Below are positions 1-5,824 of a DNA stretch of 12,848 nt, piece by piece. Numbering within the stretch: the first letter of the stretch is position 1; the number at the start of each line of letters is the position of its first letter. This DNA comes from Rhizobium sp. LCM 4573. GTDB lineage: Bacteria > Pseudomonadota > Alphaproteobacteria > Rhizobiales > Rhizobiaceae. The notes under the pieces are model-generated. The model saw only the letters and a program-made list of their open reading frames with translations. It was not told where the DNA came from and ran no database searches. Location: contig NZ_MDDW01000001.1 in the NCBI RefSeq assembly GCF_001854865.1, positions 136,408-149,255 on the forward strand, given 5' to 3'. Position numbers and translations under genes: made by a program.

Positions 1-163
1 CCAGGAACTGCGCATAATAGTGGTAGTATCGCGCCCGCACTCCCGTTGCCGGATTGATGACGACGGTTCCCTCTGTCGAACGCGGCTCCGCCGACCAAAG
101 GTGGCCGGCAAGACTCACGCCATCGGCGCAATCGATTGCAACGGGTCTTCCCTCGACAGCCAT
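1..163 (-). CDS. alpha/beta hydrolase (N-terminal part only)
   Basis: Reading the minus strand from an ATG at 163-161 gives about 54 residues that run off the window edge. The peptide begins MAVEGRPVAIDCADGVSLAG and continues with a VVINPATGVRARYYHYYAQF stretch. This resembles the first strands and the 'INPATGV..RYY..YA.FL' segment of a family of serine alpha/beta hydrolases common in Rhizobiales; that match is from memory. The catalytic nucleophile lies beyond the window, so substrate and activity cannot be judged. A good ribosome site (GGGGAG, about 8 bases before the ATG) supports the start. The gene is transcribed divergently from the TetR regulator at 245, with only 81 bases between them, so it is a plausible target of that regulator. 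Confidence 0.7.
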   Translation of the reverse strand, partial: MAVEGRPVAIDCADGVSLAGHLWSAEPRSTEGTVVINPATGVRARYYHYYAQFL

Positions 164-213
164 GAAAACACTCCCCAGGCGCTCCAAAAAAGCTAAGGCA
201 AGATCGCCATTGT

Positions 214-235
214 GTATATTCACTGGTCGGTATAC
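214..235. promoter_or_regulatory. candidate TetR operator overlapping divergent promoters
   Basis: A dyad with GTATA at 214-218 and TATAC at 231-235 lies between the divergent hydrolase and TetR genes. A TATACT that could be the -10 box of the TetR gene sits at 231-236. On the other strand a TATACA that could be the -10 box of the hydrolase sits at 218-213. A protein bound to the dyad would therefore cover both -10 boxes. The centre holds ACTGGTCGG, similar in flavour to known TetR operators. The -35 boxes are poor. Binding by the neighbouring TetR protein is inferred from position only. Confidence 0.45.
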
Positions 236-244
236 TTTTATCGC

Positions 245-838
245 ATGGCAAAGACCGAAACCGACACCCGGGAGCGCATCGTCGCGACCGCCGCGAAGCT
301 GTTTTACATGAGCGGCGTTCGCGCGGTCAGCATGGACGTCATCGCCGAAAAGGTGGATTTGACGAAGCGTACCCTCTACTACCATTTCCGGAGCAAGGAC
401 GACCTGATCGCTGCCTATCTTGAAGAGCGGGACCATCCGAACCTTGCCCTCTTCCAGCGCTGGTATGAGGAAAGTCCGGGAACGGTTGCAGACAAGGTGG
501 AAAGCCTCTTTCGCAATCTGGCGCAAGCGGCGCGCCACACGAAGTGGCGCGGATGCGGCTTTCTCCGCACCGTCGCCGAACTTGCGGACATGCCGGGGCA
601 TCCCGCAGTCAAGGCCGCCACGATCCACAAGAAACGGGTAGAGGACTGGCTTGCCGACGCACTCGAAGCCGCGTTGCCAGGCGCGGGGTCGAGAATCTTG
701 GCGCGGCAGGTGATGCTGCTCATGGACGGCGCCTTCGCAGCCGCCCTCACCCATCGCGATCCCGGCTACATGGAGACCGCAGGCAGGGCGGCCGCCACCC
801 TCGTCCGTGCGGCCGAAACCACCAGTGGCGGCGCCTAG
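245..838 (+). CDS. TetR/AcrR-family transcriptional regulator
   Basis: A 197-residue protein of normal TetR length. Residues about 9-55 form the DNA-binding helix-turn-helix, with the typical motifs ERIVATAAKLFYMSGV, SMDVIAEKVDLTKRTLYYHF and SKDDLIAAYL. The rest is a helical ligand-binding domain containing WRGCGFLRTVAEL; no ligand can be predicted. I chose the ATG at 245 because the family alignment begins at MAKTETDTRERI; a GTG at 212 in the same frame would add 11 atypical residues and lie inside the promoter dyad. No Shine-Dalgarno sequence precedes 245, and a TATACT -10-like box ends only 8 bases upstream, so the message may be nearly leaderless. The gene is divergent from the hydrolase. 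Its TAG stop overlaps the opposing stop of the dehydrogenase gene. Confidence 0.85.
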   Translation: MAKTETDTRERIVATAAKLFYMSGVRAVSMDVIAEKVDLTKRTLYYHFRSKDDLIAAYLEERDHPNLALFQRWYEESPGTVADKVESLFRNLAQAARHTKWRGCGFLRTVAELADMPGHPAVKAATIHKKRVEDWLADALEAALPGAGSRILARQVMLLMDGAFAAALTHRDPGYMETAGRAAATLVRAAETTSGGA

Positions 839-1602
839 ATCACCGCGCTCATCCCACCATCGACATAGATGATCTGGCCGTTGACGTAATTGGAGGCGTC
901 CGACGAAAGGAAAACGGCAGCGCCCACGAGCTCTTCCGGCTTGCCCCACCGGCGCGAGGGCGTGCGGCCCTTCACCCACGCGTCGAATTGCGGATTGTCG
1001 ATCAGCGCCTGGTTCATGTCGGTGAGCATATAGCCGGGGCCAATAGCGTTCGCCTGGATGCCATGCTCGGCCCATTCCGCCGCCATGGCCTGCGTCAGCG
1101 TCTTGATCCCGCCCTTCGCCGCCGTATAGGGTGCAACGGTCGCGCGGCCGAGCCCGCTCATCAACGAGCCGATATTGACGACTTTGCCGCGTTTGCGCGG
1201 CAGCATACGCCTTGCGGCTTCACGGGAGACGATGAAGGCGCTGGTAAGATTGGTGTCGATCACCCTCTGCCAGTCGGCGGTTGCGAGTTCCACGATCGGC
1301 TTGCGATACTGGACGCCCGCATTGTTGACGAGGATATCCACCTCCACGCCATCGGCATCGAGTTTCTCGAAAGCGGCCACAACCGAGGCTTCGTCCGTCA
1401 CGTCGAAAGCGGCGGCGCGGACGGAAAAACCCTCCCCGCTCAGCGCGGCAGCGGCTTCCTGCAGCCGTTCCGCATTGACGCCGTTGAGGACGACGGAGGC
1501 ACCGGCCTCAGCAAGCCCTCGGGCGATCGCATACCCGAGACCACGAGAGGAACCGGTAACGAGGGCCGTGCGGCCTTCGAGGTTGAAAAGCGAATTCGGC
1601 AC
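835..1602 (-). CDS. SDR-family dehydrogenase, gluconate 5-dehydrogenase-like
   Basis: A 255-residue classical short-chain dehydrogenase. The Rossmann glycine motif TGSSRGLG is at about residues 16-23, NNAG at 93-96, and the catalytic set is Asn118, Ser146, Tyr159 and Lys163 (YTAAK). The C-terminus has the usual NGQIIYVDGG. The PNSLFNLEGRTALVTG start and the TVAPYTAAKGGIKTLT and ANAIGPGYMLTDMNQAL segments match, from memory, the gluconate 5-dehydrogenase (Gno/IdnO) group. That enzyme interconverts gluconate and 5-ketogluconate with NAD(P)H in the cytoplasm. The exact substrate is inferred and could be another sugar acid. I chose the GTG at 1602 because GGGAGA lies 6 bases before it and the family begins there; an ATG at 1647 would add 15 unconserved residues. 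The gene converges with the TetR gene and shares its stop bases. Confidence 0.8.
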   Translation of the reverse strand: MPNSLFNLEGRTALVTGSSRGLGYAIARGLAEAGASVVLNGVNAERLQEAAAALSGEGFSVRAAAFDVTDEASVVAAFEKLDADGVEVDILVNNAGVQYRKPIVELATADWQRVIDTNLTSAFIVSREAARRMLPRKRGKVVNIGSLMSGLGRATVAPYTAAKGGIKTLTQAMAAEWAEHGIQANAIGPGYMLTDMNQALIDNPQFDAWVKGRTPSRRWGKPEELVGAAVFLSSDASNYVNGQIIYVDGGMSAVI

Positions 1603-1786
1603 CAGGTTTCTCCCATCGAATGCACGGACAAAGTATGCCGAAGCCATAAGCGGCCGTGCCTGCCACGTCCAGCCCGAATGGGGATCAATCGGTTCGTCTA
1701 GGAAGGGATTGCCCGATGGGCATGGCTGAGCGCCGTCTATTGACAGCGATAACAGCCTTCCGGCCCCGGCAGATCAGGAAGTCATG

Positions 1787-1819
1787 AAAAAGCGGCGCGG
1801 AAAACCGATCCGCGCCGCT
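1787..1819 (-). terminator. rho-independent terminator of glnII
   Basis: AGCGGCGCGGA at 1791-1801 pairs perfectly with TCCGCGCCGCT at 1809-1819, giving an 11-bp GC-rich stem with a 7-base loop. Read on the minus strand, the stem is followed by TTTT (1790-1787). It lies 18 bases past the glnII stop codon. The position, stem strength and T run make it a convincing intrinsic terminator for glnII. Confidence 0.85.
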
Positions 1820-1837
1820 CGTGATCTAACCTTAGTC

Positions 1838-2878
1838 TTAGGCAGCAGCCGAAGCGTAGCCTTCGGTCGGGACTTCCGAGATCGTCTTCAGAACCTGGGA
1901 AGCGATCTGGTAGGGGCAGCCCTGCGAATTCGGGCGGCGATCTTCGAGATAGCCCTTGTAGCCGTTCTTGACGAAGGAGTGCGGAACGCGGATCGAGGCG
2001 CCACGGTCGGCAACGCCGTAGGAGAACTTGTTCCACGGAGCCGTTTCGTGCTTGCCGGTCAGACGCTTGTCGTTGTCCGGGCCGTAAACGTTGATGTGAT
2101 CCATCAGGTTCTTTTCGAACTGCGCCATCAGCGCTTCGAAATAGGCCTTGCCGCCGACTTCGCGCATGAACTTGGTGGAGAAGTTGCAGTGCATGCCCGA
2201 GCCGTTCCAGTCGGTGTCGCCGAGCGGCTTGCAGTGATATTCGATGTCGATGCCGTACTTTTCGGTCAGGCGCTGCAGCAGGTAGCGTGCCATCCAGATC
2301 TGGTCGGCGGCCTTCTTGGAGCCCTTGCCGAAGATCTGGAATTCCCACTGGCCCTTGGCCACTTCGGCATTGATGCCTTCGTGGTTGATGCCGGCGGCGA
2401 GGCAGAGGTCAAGGTGCTCTTCGACGATTTCGCGAGCGACCGGGCCGACGTTGGCAGCGCCGACGCCGCAGTAATACGGACCCTGCGGAGCCGGATAGCC
2501 CTGCTCCGGGAAGCCGAGCGGACGGCCGTTTTCGTAGAAGAAGTATTCCTGCTCGAAGCCGAACCAGGCATCTTCGTCGTCAAGGATGGTGGCGCGGCTG
2601 TTGGACGGATGCGGCGTCACGCCATCCGGCATCATGACTTCGCACATGACGAGGACGCCATTGGTGCGGGCCGGGTCCGGGTAAACGGCGACAGGCTTGA
2701 GAACGCAATCCGACGAGCGGCCTTCGGCCTGCATCGTGGACGAACCATCGAAACCCCAGAGCGGGAGCTGTTCGAGCGTCGGGAACGCTTCAAATTCCTT
2801 GATCTGCGTCTTGCCGCGAAGGTTCGGGGTCGGGGTGTATCCGTCGAGCCAGATGTACTCGAGCTTATATTTCGTCAT
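1838..2878 (-). CDS. glnII: glutamine synthetase type II
   Basis: A 346-residue GSII enzyme, which makes glutamine from glutamate, ammonia and ATP in the cytoplasm. This eukaryote-like form is found in Rhizobiales alongside GlnA. Recognisable family segments, in order, are: KLEYIWLDGYTPTPNLRGK at the N-terminus; WGFDGSST; WFGFEQEYFF, which carries metal-binding glutamates; GQWEFQ; DWNGSGMHCNFSTKFMR; NDKRLTGKHETAPW; and GVADRGASIRVP, which forms part of the nucleotide and glutamate site. Length and motifs are complete. I chose the ATG at 2878 because GAGAGAG lies 5 bases upstream and MTKYKLEYIWLDGY is the usual start; an in-frame ATG at 2920 would add 14 unconserved residues. A sigma-54 promoter lies about 95 bases upstream and a strong terminator follows, so it is probably a single-gene transcript under nitrogen control. 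Confidence 0.97.
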   Translation of the reverse strand: MTKYKLEYIWLDGYTPTPNLRGKTQIKEFEAFPTLEQLPLWGFDGSSTMQAEGRSSDCVLKPVAVYPDPARTNGVLVMCEVMMPDGVTPHPSNSRATILDDEDAWFGFEQEYFFYENGRPLGFPEQGYPAPQGPYYCGVGAANVGPVAREIVEEHLDLCLAAGINHEGINAEVAKGQWEFQIFGKGSKKAADQIWMARYLLQRLTEKYGIDIEYHCKPLGDTDWNGSGMHCNFSTKFMREVGGKAYFEALMAQFEKNLMDHINVYGPDNDKRLTGKHETAPWNKFSYGVADRGASIRVPHSFVKNGYKGYLEDRRPNSQGCPYQIASQVLKTISEVPTEGYASAAA

Positions 2879-2971
2879 TTGAACTCTCTCATAACTGATG
2901 CTGCAACGATGAGCACACATCCTGGCCAGACCGCCGCCGAAGCACGATCCGCCATCGGATGACCAGTACGA

Positions 2972-2987
2972 AGCATTTTGCGTGCCA
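2972..2987 (-). promoter_or_regulatory. sigma-54 (-24/-12) promoter of glnII
   Basis: On the minus strand the sequence reads TGGCACGCAAAATGCT. This matches the RpoN consensus TGGCACG-N4-TTGCW in all but one base, with exactly ten bases between the invariant GG and GC. Transcription would start near 2961 and leave a leader of about 80 bases before the glnII ATG. Rhizobial glnII genes are known to be transcribed from NtrC-activated sigma-54 promoters, so sequence and context agree. Confidence 0.85.
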
Positions 2988-3180
2988 GTTGCCCATCGAA
3001 CGAACCGGATGGCCGTTTTCGAGGCATTTCCCTTCGCCGGATCGGCACAATCGCAACAGTTTGAAGAGTTGTTTTCCGCTTTATCCGCCGCACACCATCA
3101 CGAGCGACCGGGCTTCATGGAAAATTTCGGCCACAAGAACTCCTCGCTGCCGCAAACGTTGGCAGCAGGCTCGTCATCGG

Positions 3181-3199
3181 GCGGGCACGATGCCCGCAA
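3181..3199 (+). promoter_or_regulatory. possible sigma-54 promoter or GC-rich hairpin upstream of the DUF2735 gene
   Basis: GGGCACGATGCCCGCA has the GG-N10-GC spacing of a -24/-12 promoter and a perfect GGCACG -24 element, but the -12 region is CCGC rather than TTGC. The same bases form a 7-bp perfect hairpin (GCGGGCA-CGA-TGCCCGC, 3181-3197). If it is a promoter, the transcript would start near 3209 and run into the DUF2735-like gene. The 414-base gap 2879-3292 otherwise holds only the glnII promoter and the NtrC-like dyad; I see no convincing gene in it. Confidence 0.3.
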
Positions 3200-3232
3200 T
3201 AGTGACAGTGAATGGCCATAAAGAGTGCAATT

Positions 3233-3247
3233 GCGCAAAATATGTGC
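3233..3247. promoter_or_regulatory. candidate NtrC binding site between glnII and DUF2735 gene
   Basis: The sequence GCGC-AAAATAT-GTGC fits the NtrC enhancer pattern GCAC-N7-GTGC with one mismatch in one arm. It lies about 255 bases upstream of the glnII sigma-54 promoter and 46 bases upstream of the DUF2735-like start codon. The distance to glnII is long but workable with DNA looping. A second overlapping dyad (TGCAATTGCGCA at 3225-3236) shares the left arm. I saw no better match closer to glnII. Assignment rests on one short motif plus the glnII context. Confidence 0.45.
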
Positions 3248-3292
3248 TAACTCTCTATTCCGTCGAACCACCCATGGATGGGAGGGATTTAG

Positions 3293-3484
3293 ATGAATGC
3301 TAATTCCGAACGCGTCTCGGCAAAGATCTATCAGTTTCCGTTGAAGGGCCTGCGCCCAAATCGGGACCTTCAGCGAGCCCGACCCGATATAGACGCTGCC
3401 GCGGCGGATTTCTCGGATGCCGCATTTGGCGGCTGCTGGTACCATGAGGAAGCCATCAAGGATTCCCGGCAAGACCGCGACTGA
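3293..3484 (+). CDS. DUF2735-like small protein divergent from glnII
   Basis: A 63-residue soluble protein with no signal peptide or membrane segment. It has an N-terminal SAKIYQFPLKGLRP motif and a C-terminal GGCWYHEEAIKD motif, with a variable alanine-rich linker between. From memory these two blocks are the hallmarks of the DUF2735 family of short alphaproteobacterial proteins, which often sits next to glnII in Rhizobiales. The function is unknown to me. A strong Shine-Dalgarno (GGGAGG, about 7 bases before the ATG) supports the start. Divergence from glnII over a region with an NtrC-like site suggests co-regulation by nitrogen status; that is inference. Confidence 0.75.
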   Translation: MNANSERVSAKIYQFPLKGLRPNRDLQRARPDIDAAAADFSDAAFGGCWYHEEAIKDSRQDRD

Positions 3485-3621
3485 TGGGCCTTAGAGCATT
3501 TCAATCCATCCGCCGGCGAATCTGGCCGGACCACATTGTCCCTCGACACCAGCGCAGGTGAACGGTTGCAGTTCGACTACACGGGAATGTTTTCGCTCCA
3601 AACACGCCCTTCCGCGCCTCC

Positions 3622-3655
3622 ATATAGTTGACAAACGCACTCATATTTGTGAGTG
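3622..3655 (+). promoter_or_regulatory. receptor promoter with RirA IRO box
   Basis: TGA-CAAACGCAC-TCA at 3629-3643 is an exact match to the rhizobial IRO-box pattern TGA-N9-TCA, bound by the iron-responsive repressor RirA. A TATAGT -10-like box at 3623-3628 places the start of transcription near 3635, inside the IRO box, which is where a repressor would act; the matching -35 is weak. A second dyad, CACTCA-N6-TGAGTG, at 3638-3655 overlaps the right half. The downstream gene is a siderophore receptor, so iron repression is expected. The match is exact, but the IRO pattern is short and occurs by chance. Confidence 0.6.
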
Positions 3656-3659
3656 GCCT

Positions 3660-3676
3660 CCCCATTGACAGTGGGG
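3660..3676 (+). promoter_or_regulatory. small leader hairpin masking the receptor ribosome site
   Basis: CCCCA at 3660-3664 can pair with TGGGG at 3672-3676, with a 7-base loop. The right arm is the GTGGGGAAA ribosome-binding region of the receptor gene, which starts at 3685. The five-pair stem could lower translation when folded. No known riboswitch class is recognised. Confidence 0.3.
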
Positions 3677-3684
3677 AAAATGCC

Positions 3685-5805
3685 ATGAAGTTCACAATGC
3701 GCCTTGGGCTGCTTTCGGTAAGTATCGCTGCGATTTCATGCAGTTGGGCAAATGCCCGGGATGGCGATCAGGGGACCGTCCTGGAAACGATCACCATCCA
3801 GGCCGAAAGCAATGAAATCCTCGTTCAGGATGGGTATGTCGCCAAATCGGACCGTATCGGCACCAAGGTCGATACGCCGATCGTGCAGATTCCGCAGGCC
3901 GTCTCGGTGGTCACCCAGAACCAGATCGAGGATCAGAAGCCGCGAACGCTGAACGAGTCGCTGAGTTACACGGCGGGTGCCAATCCCAACACCTTCGGCT
4001 TCGATTCGCGTTACGATGCCTTTTACCTGCGCGGCTTTCCCGCATACTACAATGGCATGTTCCGCGATGGGCTGAAGCAATTCAACGGACCCTCCGCATG
4101 GTTCCGCACGGAGCCTTACGGCCTTGAAGGCGTCACGGTCCTGAAAGGACCCGCCTCTTCTCTCTACGGCGTCAGCGGTCCGGGCGGCATCGTCAATCTC
4201 GTCACGAAGCGGCCGAAGGACGAGGAATACAGGGAAGTTGAGCTTCTAGTCGGCGAGCACAGCCGCTTCCAGGGCGGCGTCGACGTTTCCGGCCCCGCCG
4301 ATGAGGACGGCACGCTTCTCTACCGCTTCACCGCGCTCGGCCGTAAGAGCGATACCCATATCGACGGCTATCCGGATGATACCGGCTATATCGCACCGGC
4401 CTTCACCTGGAAGCCGGATGAGGACACCAAATTTACGCTCCTCAGCGAATTTTCCCGCAGCGTTACTGGCAGCACGGCATTCTTTTACAATCCGTCACTA
4501 GGGATAGTATCAGATATTTATAGCGGCGACCCCACTTGGAACGACTTCACCACAAGACAAGGTCGCATCGGTTACGAGTTCGAGCACCGTCTCAATGACA
4601 TCGTGACGCTGCGCCAGAATCTGCGTTACCACGCTGTTGATGCCGACCTGAGGTATAGTGGGTTCTGCACCCATCCGGATGAATTAACATACTATGGTTG
4701 CAGCTATCCCGGGCGAAGCTGGGGGCATTACATAGAAAAAGCAAAGAGTTTCGCAATAGATAACATGGCGCAATTTGAATTCGACATGGGACCCGTGAGT
4801 CACACGGCAGTCGCGGGATTCAATTACATTTGGACCGACTATAGCGCCCGCTCCGCGTCTTCTTACGTATCATCCTCTGACATCCGCGTGCAGCCTTTCT
4901 ACTTTGCTGGCAGTCAAAGTATGAACCAGTACGGACTTTACGTCCACGACCAAATGGAATGGAACAATTGGACGCTCTTCCTCAGCGGACGGCAAGACTG
5001 GGTCGACTCAAACAGCATTAGCCCTAGGTTAGTTGAAACTGAAACAACTGACAGCGCTTTTTCCGGACGTGTGGCCCTGTCCTACAAGACTGAGTGGGGG
5101 ATCATTCCTTACGCAAATTATTCAACCTCCTTCTCACCCAATGTTGGCTTTGTCTACGACGGTGTAACCGGTGAACGTCGAGTCGCACGGCCAACGACTG
5201 CAGATCAGTTCGAGTTCGGCGTGAAATACGAAATCCCGGATACCAATGCCGTCATCAGCGCGAATTACTTCGACATCAAGCAAACGGACGGCGTCGTGTT
5301 CGAAGGCAATTACGATACTGATCGAAATCAGATTCAACGCCAGCTCGACCTGCATTCGCGCGGCATCGAACTCGAGGCGAACGCCTCCTTCGACAACGGT
5401 TTCAGCCTGATCGCCTCCTATACCTACATGCAGATGGAGATCGACAAGGGCCTTGCCGGCACGGTCGGCAAAGAGCTTTCAGGGACACCCAATCACATCG
5501 CCTCGCTCTGGGGGCATTATCTGGTGCAGGATGGTCCCCTCGCCGGCCTGGGCCTCGGAGCGGGTATCCGCTACGTCGGCAAGAGCTACGGGGACGACCA
5601 GAACACGTTCGAGAACGATGCCCGCGCCCTGGTGGATGCGGCAGTCTCCTACGACTTCGGCTATCGCAACCCCGATCTCAAGGGCCTGACACTGCAGGTC
5701 AACGCAAAGAACCTGTTCGACACCCGCAAGGCGAGCTGCTCAGCAGCCAATTGCTACTGGGATGAAGGCCGCACCGTCTTCGGAAGCCTGCGTTACCGCT
5801 TCTGA
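3685..5805 (+). CDS. TonB-dependent siderophore receptor (FhuA-like)
   Basis: A 706-residue outer-membrane receptor that would import a ferric siderophore using TonB energy. Residues 1-24 are a signal peptide (MKFTMRLGLL... with cleavage after ANA). A TonB-box-like ETITIQA lies at 34-40. The plug spans about 55-170, with PQAVSVVTQNQI, the YLRGF block and GPGGIVNLVTKRP. The barrel fills the rest and ends in aromatic F (SLRYRF). A loop cysteine pair (FCTHPDELTYYGC) and a C-terminal pair (CSAANC followed by YWDEGRTVFG) resemble the hydroxamate-type FhuA/FoxA group. The siderophore itself cannot be told. I chose the ATG at 3685 for its GGGG ribosome site and the signal peptide. Bases about 4480-5340 (residues about 266-552) are much lower in GC than both flanks. 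The permease gene follows 19 bases later in the same direction. Confidence 0.93.
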   Translation: MKFTMRLGLLSVSIAAISCSWANARDGDQGTVLETITIQAESNEILVQDGYVAKSDRIGTKVDTPIVQIPQAVSVVTQNQIEDQKPRTLNESLSYTAGANPNTFGFDSRYDAFYLRGFPAYYNGMFRDGLKQFNGPSAWFRTEPYGLEGVTVLKGPASSLYGVSGPGGIVNLVTKRPKDEEYREVELLVGEHSRFQGGVDVSGPADEDGTLLYRFTALGRKSDTHIDGYPDDTGYIAPAFTWKPDEDTKFTLLSEFSRSVTGSTAFFYNPSLGIVSDIYSGDPTWNDFTTRQGRIGYEFEHRLNDIVTLRQNLRYHAVDADLRYSGFCTHPDELTYYGCSYPGRSWGHYIEKAKSFAIDNMAQFEFDMGPVSHTAVAGFNYIWTDYSARSASSYVSSSDIRVQPFYFAGSQSMNQYGLYVHDQMEWNNWTLFLSGRQDWVDSNSISPRLVETETTDSAFSGRVALSYKTEWGIIPYANYSTSFSPNVGFVYDGVTGERRVARPTTADQFEFGVKYEIPDTNAVISANYFDIKQTDGVVFEGNYDTDRNQIQRQLDLHSRGIELEANASFDNGFSLIASYTYMQMEIDKGLAGTVGKELSGTPNHIASLWGHYLVQDGPLAGLGLGAGIRYVGKSYGDDQNTFENDARALVDAAVSYDFGYRNPDLKGLTLQVNAKNLFDTRKASCSAANCYWDEGRTVFGSLRYRF

Positions 5806-5824
5806 TATCGGAGATACGTGAACC

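Noticed and set aside
544..1701. Plus-strand frame of 385 residues spanning the end of the TetR gene and the dehydrogenase gene
   Set aside because: It overlaps two genes with clear family motifs and has low-complexity Arg/His-rich content.
1784..2962. Long plus-strand open frame (392 residues) opposite glnII
   Set aside because: It is the antisense shadow of a well-supported glutamine synthetase in high-GC DNA and has no recognisable domain.
2875..3472. Several 60-120 residue frames on both strands in the glnII upstream gap
   Set aside because: They overlap the sigma-54 promoter region or the DUF2735-like gene in other frames and have neither good ribosome sites nor recognisable motifs.
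3513..3529. CCGGC...GCCGG hairpin after the DUF2735 gene considered as a terminator
   Set aside because: The stem is only five pairs and no T run follows on either strand.
3628..3684. Upstream TTG start for the siderophore receptor
   Set aside because: It lies inside the promoter and IRO box and would put 19 residues ahead of a good signal peptide; the ATG at 3685 has a ribosome site.
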